Below, in pieces: positions 53,473 through 57,715 of a stretch of 57,715 nt of DNA. Where the stretch lies: assembly GCF_002585305.1 (NCBI RefSeq), contig NZ_NUNF01000047.1, positions 1-57,715 of the forward strand. Reading direction: 5' to 3'. The DNA is from Bacillus sp. AFS037270. GTDB lineage: Bacteria > Bacillota > Bacilli > Bacillales_B > DSM-18226. Both the position numbers and the translations under genes were made by a program. The notes under the pieces were generated by a model that was not told the origin of the DNA, made no database searches, and saw nothing but the letters and a program-made list of their open reading frames with translations. The stretch's first letter is position 1. Every line of letters starts with the position of its first letter.

Positions 53473-53685
53473 AAACTATATTTAACTAAATACAACAAAA
53501 CCTTCCAATAAGTGTACAACGGAAGGTTATTTGGCATGAACATTTTTAGTATATCATGATGTTATTAAACTTTTTATTGAAAAATGTTGACAAACTATTA
53601 GCTGGTTTAGTGAAGAAGCGACAATTACTATCGAGTATTTCCTAATGAAATTTATTGCATTTTATCTTTGGAATATGAAATATTA

Positions 53686-54255
53686 TTAATTCCCATTCAA
53701 ATGATAGATTAGTTGCACAACGCCAGAGGAGAACGTTATTGTATTAACCATTTTTAAATTCAACCTTTGTTTTATATCAATAAACAACGGTTTTCCTTCT
53801 CCAAGAATAACAGGGTGAACAGATAATCTAAATTCATCAACAAGCCCTAAATTGATAAAAGATGTAATAAGACTTGCCCCGCCATATAGCCAGATGTCTT
53901 TACCAGGCTTTTTCTTTAAGTTATTTACTTCTTCAAGAATATTATCATTTATAAATATTGCTTTATTTTCAGTCCCTTTTTGCGTTCTGGAAAACACATA
54001 TTTTTCTTTACTATGAACTAATTCCCAAATTTCTTTTTCAATATCAATATCTTCATTTTCAGGAGTAAATTGTCCCCATAAATCGTAACTTTTTCTTCCA
54101 TATAAAATTGTATCAATTTGATTTAAGAAATTAATAAACCCCATCTCAGAGTCTATAATGCACCAATCAACTTCCCCATTTGTCCCTTCAATAAAACCAT
54201 CTAAAGTAACTGCTAAATCTAAAATTATTTTTCTTGATCTTACGTTATTGGACAT
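53686..54255 (-). CDS. dihydrofolate-reductase-like (RibD C-terminal) protein
   Basis: This is a 189-residue paralogue of the gene at 46700. It begins KIILDLAVTLDGFIEGTNGE then VDWCIID, has ILYGRKSYDLWGQF near residue 52, GKDIWLYGGASLITSFINLG near 118 (NADPH loop) and LSVHPVILGEGKPLF near 148. The reaction is unknown; related genes often accompany regulators or resistance genes, but none is linked here. AGGGAGGAAG precedes the ATG. It is transcribed toward the IS110 element, which may have landed just beyond its end. Confidence 0.88.
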   Translation of the reverse strand: MSNNVRSRKIILDLAVTLDGFIEGTNGEVDWCIIDSEMGFINFLNQIDTILYGRKSYDLWGQFTPENEDIDIEKEIWELVHSKEKYVFSRTQKGTENKAIFINDNILEEVNNLKKKPGKDIWLYGGASLITSFINLGLVDEFRLSVHPVILGEGKPLFIDIKQRLNLKMVNTITFSSGVVQLIYHLNGN

Positions 54256-54361
54256 AATTCTTCCTCCCTTTAATCATTTAGATATTGTTTCTACCGCCAA
54301 CGTTATTTATATTTTCATTATTGATAGCATTTATGTCTGAATAAATTTACTTATGTTATTA

Positions 54362-54452
54362 AACTGATCCGTTACTTGAATAAGAAAAATGCATTACCTC
54401 ATTGTTAAAGTAATGCACCCGTTATTTTAAGTGAAAATACTCACAATCTTTT
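54362..54452. repeat. repeat family A copy
   Basis: CCGTTACTTGAATAAGAAAA leads into the hairpin TGCATTAC (54390-54397) with GTAATGCA (54410-54417), then CCCGTTATTTTAAGTGAAAA and CTCACAATCTTTTTTT. The stem is perfect and differs from those of other copies. Confidence 0.7.
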
Positions 54453-55201
54453 TTTACCTTTACAAAATCTAATCCCTTAATGTGTAGAAGCATATCAAAA
54501 AGATGCATACTTACTAAAGAAAAGCGCCCGATTGCTGAATATCAATTAAATTTAGCTTCTATTTAGAAAACAAGAATCTCTTTTATTTCCACTTGGTTTT
54601 CATAATAATAGCTACTTTCGTATGTAGCTCTATACTTGGTTAATGGTTTTGGTGGTGCATTACCATTATCACAAGTGTCACCTACGTAAAGCGAACAGGA
54701 GCTTTTTCGTTAGCCTTTAAGCTGATCTTAAAGGTCGTGGGCAAGATACCATCAGTAATTATTGGTGGCTCCATAACAATTTTTAAGTGTGCAATCTGAC
54801 TTTTATCCGGTTGTCTCCAGCATTCGTTTGATTAGGGTTTCAGCTCTGTGTTGATCATTAGAAACAGAAAAATCAGTAATTGAATCACCGTCCTCTTCAT
54901 AAAATAGACATGATGAAAACGAAAACTTACATCTACACCACAAGCATTTGTAACATACCTTTCACCTCCAAAGGTATAGTAATACACATAAATCTATTAA
55001 TCATAAATATAGATCTTTACCTCGGCTTTCCCATCAAGTGAGTGAAACAAGGGTAAAAAAAATATTTATAGATAGGCAAGCCGAAAGACTGGCCTTGAAA
55101 CCTATAGAAATCTAGAGTGAATTTTAGAGGATCCGGATCAACATCAACTGGAAATTCTTCTAGAAAGAGCTCTTACTACTAAGATACGAGGAGGAATTAA
55201 G
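54453..55201. other. gap with a decayed leftward gene
   Basis: The only content I can support is the decayed frame at 54563-54985 and, near its right end, an AGGAGG at 55189 that serves the PIG-L gene. The stretch 54986-55188 shows no gene or clear motif. Confidence 0.4.
54563..54985 (-). pseudogene. decayed gene of unknown family
   Basis: Read leftward from GGAGGTGAAAGGT the frame gives VTNACGVDVSFRFHHV and later, in shifted frames, KSQIAHLKIVMEPPIITDGI then LPTTFKISLKANEKAPVRF, and finally YVGDTCDNGNAPPKPLTKYR then ATYESSYYYENQVEIKEILV and a stop near 54563. The pieces look protein-like, but stops and shifts separate them. A good Shine-Dalgarno remains at the start. I cannot name the family. 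Confidence 0.4.
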
Positions 55202-56275
55202 GTGAATGAATCAGAATTACTGCTGCCTTTTACTTTTTATTTGCCCAACTCAATACAATCTCATCCATTTTATGGGATGCACTATAATCCGTATCACCAA
55301 CCGCCCCTACACGAATCAGAACCAGCATTTTTAACACCAGGAATACCCTTAGCACCATTTTACTCAACACGAACTGTTTCTGGTAATCTAACAGGTAATA
55401 TGGGTGTTAGCGCTAATTCGGTTGACATCCTGGTTTTCGCTCCACATCCCGATGATGAGACTCTTGGCTGTGGGGGTGTAATAATGCATGCATTGGCGGC
55501 AGGAAAGCGAGTTCATGTAGTCTTCTTTACGAATGGGGATGGATACACAAAAGCTGCTTCAATGCTTGTGAACAAAAACATTGATAATCTCAGTTCTTGG
55601 GATTACCTTGAATTGTCACGGGTACGCCAGTTAGAAGTGTTTGCTGCTACTAAGATGCTGGGACTAAACCCTTCAAATATCACTTTTCTAGGGTACCCTG
55701 ATGGTGCAGTAAACAAGGTGTACCAGAGTAAAGACTCTAATTATTTCCAGTCGCCAACTACACTAAAAAAAGAAACCTATGGACTTGTACAAATTGACTA
55801 TCACAAGCTCGCATATGGCAAACCTGCACCCTATCTAAAGAAATTCGCACTCTCTGATACGATGGATCTCATTCAGATCTTTCAGCCGAAAGACATCTAT
55901 GTCCCTGAAGCAGCCGATCAGCACCTTGACCACATGGCAGTCAACTGGTTTGTTCGAGACGCAATTAAAGTGTTAGGGTATCAAGGTCGTGTTCATACCT
56001 ATTTAATTCACAGTGGACCTGATTCCGAATGGCCATGGCCCCAAGGGATTACTCCACGAGATCCTTTTGCTTTTCATGAAGCACTTGATTTTAAAGGAGT
56101 TCCTATTCCTCGCTTTGTTCCATGGCCTCCGCCAGAAAGAGTGCCTCTGAATGAAGCTGTTGCACTTCAAAAGCTGAAGGCTATTCGTGCTTACCGTTCA
56201 CAACTTGTAGATAGAGAATATCTTCAATCTTTTACAAAGAGCGAAGAAATTTTCTGGGGCATGGAACCTCGTTAA
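55202..56275 (+). CDS. PIG-L (LmbE-like) family deacetylase
   Basis: This is a 357-residue zinc-dependent N-acetylglucosamine-type deacetylase. The metal and catalytic motif is VFAPHPDDETLGCGG near residue 79 (His, two Asp), and the third zinc ligand lies in AADQHLDHMAVNWF near 239. The first 70 residues are a proline-rich, low-complexity extension that is longer than in BshB-type enzymes, and the last 100 (RDPFAFHEALDFKGV and WPPPERV) are also specific. The start is GTG 55202 after GAGGAGG with eight bases of spacing. It may deacetylate a glycan or glycolipid. There are no neighbours that reveal its substrate. Confidence 0.88.
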   Translation: MNESELLLPFTFYLPNSIQSHPFYGMHYNPYHQPPLHESEPAFLTPGIPLAPFYSTRTVSGNLTGNMGVSANSVDILVFAPHPDDETLGCGGVIMHALAAGKRVHVVFFTNGDGYTKAASMLVNKNIDNLSSWDYLELSRVRQLEVFAATKMLGLNPSNITFLGYPDGAVNKVYQSKDSNYFQSPTTLKKETYGLVQIDYHKLAYGKPAPYLKKFALSDTMDLIQIFQPKDIYVPEAADQHLDHMAVNWFVRDAIKVLGYQGRVHTYLIHSGPDSEWPWPQGITPRDPFAFHEALDFKGVPIPRFVPWPPPERVPLNEAVALQKLKAIRAYRSQLVDREYLQSFTKSEEIFWGMEPR

Positions 56276-56332
56276 TTTGAGATCAATAAAACTGTTTGAC
56301 CCGTTTTTGTCCCTCCTTCATAGTAAAAGGTT

Positions 56333-56371
56333 ACATCTATAGTTTAAGTACTTTCCTTCACAATCTCCAAC
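56333..56371. repeat. partial repeat family A copy (right half)
   Basis: TAGTTTAAGTACTTTCC and TTCACAATCTCC match the right border of family A without the hairpin. It lies about 130 bases left of a full copy. Confidence 0.5.
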
Positions 56372-56462
56372 TATTTTAACATAAATCTCCAGTTATCTTT
56401 AGAAAAGATCCTCCATAATCTGTCCCGATTGTTGAAAAAAAGCTAATGACGATTGTTCAAAT

Positions 56463-56548
56463 AACCCCCCGTTACTTGAATAAGAAAAGCGGTCCTTCGT
56501 TATTGAAGAATCGCACCCGTTACTTTAAGTACAATATTTCACAATCTT
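56463..56548. repeat. repeat family A copy
   Basis: CCCGTTACTTGAATAAGAAA leads into GCGGTCCTTC (56489-56498) pairing with GAAGAATCGC (56505-56514), nine of ten pairs with one G-U, then CCCGTTACTTTAAGTACAAT and TTCACAATCTTT. It lies just downstream of the leftward maltose acetyltransferase gene and could terminate it. Confidence 0.7.
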
Positions 56549-56566
56549 TCTTGGAACATTAGAACT

Positions 56567-57103
56567 TTATATACTTTTCAGTATCTTCGCTGGATTTCCC
56601 GCCACTATTGAATTAGTAGGTACATCTTTCGTAACAACAGAACCAGCAGCAATAATTGAATTATTACCAATAGTGATTCCAGGTAAGATAACACAACTGC
56701 CACCAATCCACACATCATTTCCTATTGTTATTGGAATCGCATAACCACTCTTGTTTCTATCTTTTGGTTCAATTGAATGACCCGCCGTGTACAGTCCAAC
56801 ATTAGGACCAATCATACAGTTGTCACCAATCCTTACTTCTGCCATATCTAATATAGTACAGTTATATCCAGCATAGAAGTTGTCTCCAATTTGGATGTTG
56901 TATCCTAAGTCACAGTGGAAATTATGCTCAATACTCGGATTTACTCCGACACTTCCGAATAATTCCCTTATAATTTCATCTTTTCTTTCTGAATCTTCGA
57001 TTGGACAATTGTTAAACTCTTGAACAAGTTTATGGGCAATAATATTTTTCAACCTTAGTTCATCCGTACCTCGTTCGTAGTAGATTTTCTCTTTATCCTC
57101 CAT
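56567..57103 (-). CDS. maa: maltose O-acetyltransferase family protein
   Basis: This 178-residue left-handed beta-helix acetyltransferase is close to the 184-residue Maa of B. subtilis. It has the helical N-terminal cap, then hexapeptide repeats from LGYNIQIGDNFYAGYNCTIL near residue 67, the catalytic histidine in GLYTAGHSIEP near 110, and the closing [20 protein letters not shown] then IVAGNPAKIL. It acetylates maltose or glucose in relatives. AAGGAGA precedes the ATG. A fragment of a homologue lies at 22471. It is flanked on both sides by family A repeats. Confidence 0.9.
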   Translation of the reverse strand: MEDKEKIYYERGTDELRLKNIIAHKLVQEFNNCPIEDSERKDEIIRELFGSVGVNPSIEHNFHCDLGYNIQIGDNFYAGYNCTILDMAEVRIGDNCMIGPNVGLYTAGHSIEPKDRNKSGYAIPITIGNDVWIGGSCVILPGITIGNNSIIAAGSVVTKDVPTNSIVAGNPAKILKSI

Positions 57104-57118
57104 ATCAAGTCTCCTTTC

Positions 57119-57230
57119 TTCAGTTATTTATAAAATACCACATTTTCTTCAAGTAACCTGCCACGTTTTCGGAACAAGAAAAGAGACTGCTCTAATTGAA
57201 CAGTCGCACCCTTTACTTGAATATGGTACT
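57119..57230. repeat. repeat family A copy (full left border)
   Basis: TTCAGTTATTTATAAAATAC and CACATTTTCTTCAAGTAACC match the copy at 43528. The hairpin here is GACTG (57185-57189) with CAGTC (57201-57205), followed by GCACCCTTTACTTGAATATG. It separates two leftward genes. Confidence 0.65.
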
Positions 57231-57234
57231 TGCC

Positions 57235-57582
57235 TCATTCTTTTATTCTAAGTTGTCTTATAAGTTCTTTAAATGGAGTAGCATAAGAATCCTCATATTT
57301 CTTAATATGTTGTGTTAACTTAGACCAATTACTTTCGAGGAGTGGATGTATCTGGGTGGTATCAGCAAGACTATAAAGTTCAATTAAGAAGTAAAGGGTT
57401 TCCCATACTAAAAAGTCATCGTCTAAACTTAATAAAACCTCAATGACATTTGGAATATAGTTAAATGCTTCTTCGGGAGACATTACCTTAGTAATTGATT
57501 CGAATGAATTACTAAAATACCACTCATCTTTATCTAATTTATCTTCCCATTCCACATATATTTCTAATAGCCTCTTATCCAT
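57235..57582 (-). CDS. small protein of unknown function
   Basis: This 115-residue acidic protein begins MDKRLLEIYVEWEDKLDKDE and contains VMSPEEAFNYIPNVIEVLLS, with no signal peptide, cysteine pair or membrane segment. The helical, leucine-rich pattern and size recall small immunity-type or HEAT-like proteins, but I do not recognise the family. The ATG at 57582 is preferred over the one at 57627 because the family-like start and composition begin there, although neither has a strong ribosome binding site. It lies upstream of maa on the same strand with a repeat between. Confidence 0.55.
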   Translation of the reverse strand: MDKRLLEIYVEWEDKLDKDEWYFSNSFESITKVMSPEEAFNYIPNVIEVLLSLDDDFLVWETLYFLIELYSLADTTQIHPLLESNWSKLTQHIKKYEDSYATPFKELIRQLRIKE

Positions 57583-57629
57583 TGTAATCACGTCCAAAAT
57601 TGCAATTTTATATACATATTTTATCATTT

Positions 57630-57703
57630 TTCTTCCACTAACCTGCCCCGTTAGCCATCCATGAAGCGAAAAAATCGGCGCTTCACCACAAAGATTGAAA
57701 ATG
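57630..57703. repeat. dispersed repeat, family B, right-edge copy
   Basis: CCCCGTTAGCCATCCATG, then AAGCG pairing with CGCTT around an A-rich loop, then ACCACAAAGATTGAAAAT, match 21621-21687 in the borders but not in the centre. The window ends 12 bases later. Confidence 0.5.
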
Positions 57704-57715
57704 TACTGAATCCGT

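Larger units (their letters stand above)
52030..53605 (+). mobile_element. complete IS110-family insertion sequence
   Basis: The element comprises a transposase gene with about 200 bases of non-coding sequence on its left and about 130 on its right. IS110 elements lack terminal inverted repeats, so the borders are estimates. The right estimate uses similarity to the remnant at 30020-30132, which shares sequence up to CTGGTTTAG. A hairpin AACCTTCC/GGAAGGTT (53499-53528) lies in the right end. Confidence 0.75.

Noticed and set aside
52030..53605. Terminal inverted repeats for the IS110 element
   Set aside because: I looked for matching ends and found none, which is expected because IS110 elements generally lack them; the borders given are therefore estimates.

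Overview
The window reads as chromosome of a low-GC, spore-forming member of the Bacillaceae (Bacillus sensu lato). The evidence is AT-rich intergenic DNA, strong AGGAGG-type ribosome binding sites, sigma-A promoters, Fur, cre and LexA-type boxes of Bacillus form, and Bacillus-type proteins (PyrAA/PyrAB-like carbamoyl-phosphate synthase, PaiA/PaiB, YczE, paired YdcZ proteins, IS110 transposases). I see no rRNA, tRNA or CRISPR. It looks like an accessory stretch: short operons separated by long gaps full of decayed genes, repeats and insertion-sequence remnants.

Region 1 (1-6500): a decayed tyrosine recombinase, a cytochrome P450, a decayed thiolase beside a phasin-like gene, a decayed DesR-type response regulator, and a complete second-copy-type RNA polymerase alpha subunit gene (rpoA) that lies outside any ribosomal-protein cluster. 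Region 2 (6900-18000, minus strand): glutamate synthase gltB-gltD, a 50-residue small protein, and a stand-alone carA-carB pair. Region 3 (18400-21600): a Fur-controlled siderophore uptake operon of two permeases and a binding lipoprotein, without an ATPase gene. Region 4 (21600-23000): a gene graveyard with pieces of aldo/keto reductase, IS110 transposase, sugar acetyltransferase and MATE pump.

Region 5 (23000-30200): a GH43 glycosidase diverging from a frameshifted AraC regulator, a CPBP protease, a possible catabolite-controlled small RNA, an integrase fragment, a styrene-monooxygenase-like flavoprotein and a helix-hairpin-helix protein that appears to start at ATT. Region 6 (30160-33890): a DeoR regulator diverging from transketolase and transaldolase, a self-contained non-oxidative pentose phosphate cassette. 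Region 7 (34100-50000): many small regulator-plus-effector pairs: MarR-PaiA-PaiB diverging from GNAT-YczE, a MocR regulator with an MFS pump, an NmrA-type reductase diverging from ArsR-YdcZ-YdcZ, a MaoC protein, an MBL hydrolase, LysE-AraC, a DHFR-like protein, and PhzF diverging from a second MocR. Several intergenic regions carry long perfect inverted or direct repeats that look like the operators of these local regulators.

Region 8 (50500-57715): a PHB-depolymerase-family esterase, a decayed YolD gene with its LexA box, a complete IS110 element, a second DHFR-like protein, a PIG-L deacetylase, a maltose O-acetyltransferase and a small unknown protein. A dispersed repeat family with a sequence-variable but pairing-conserved hairpin recurs from about 26.8 kb to the right end. 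All functional assignments come from reading motifs and from memory of protein families; no database search was run.
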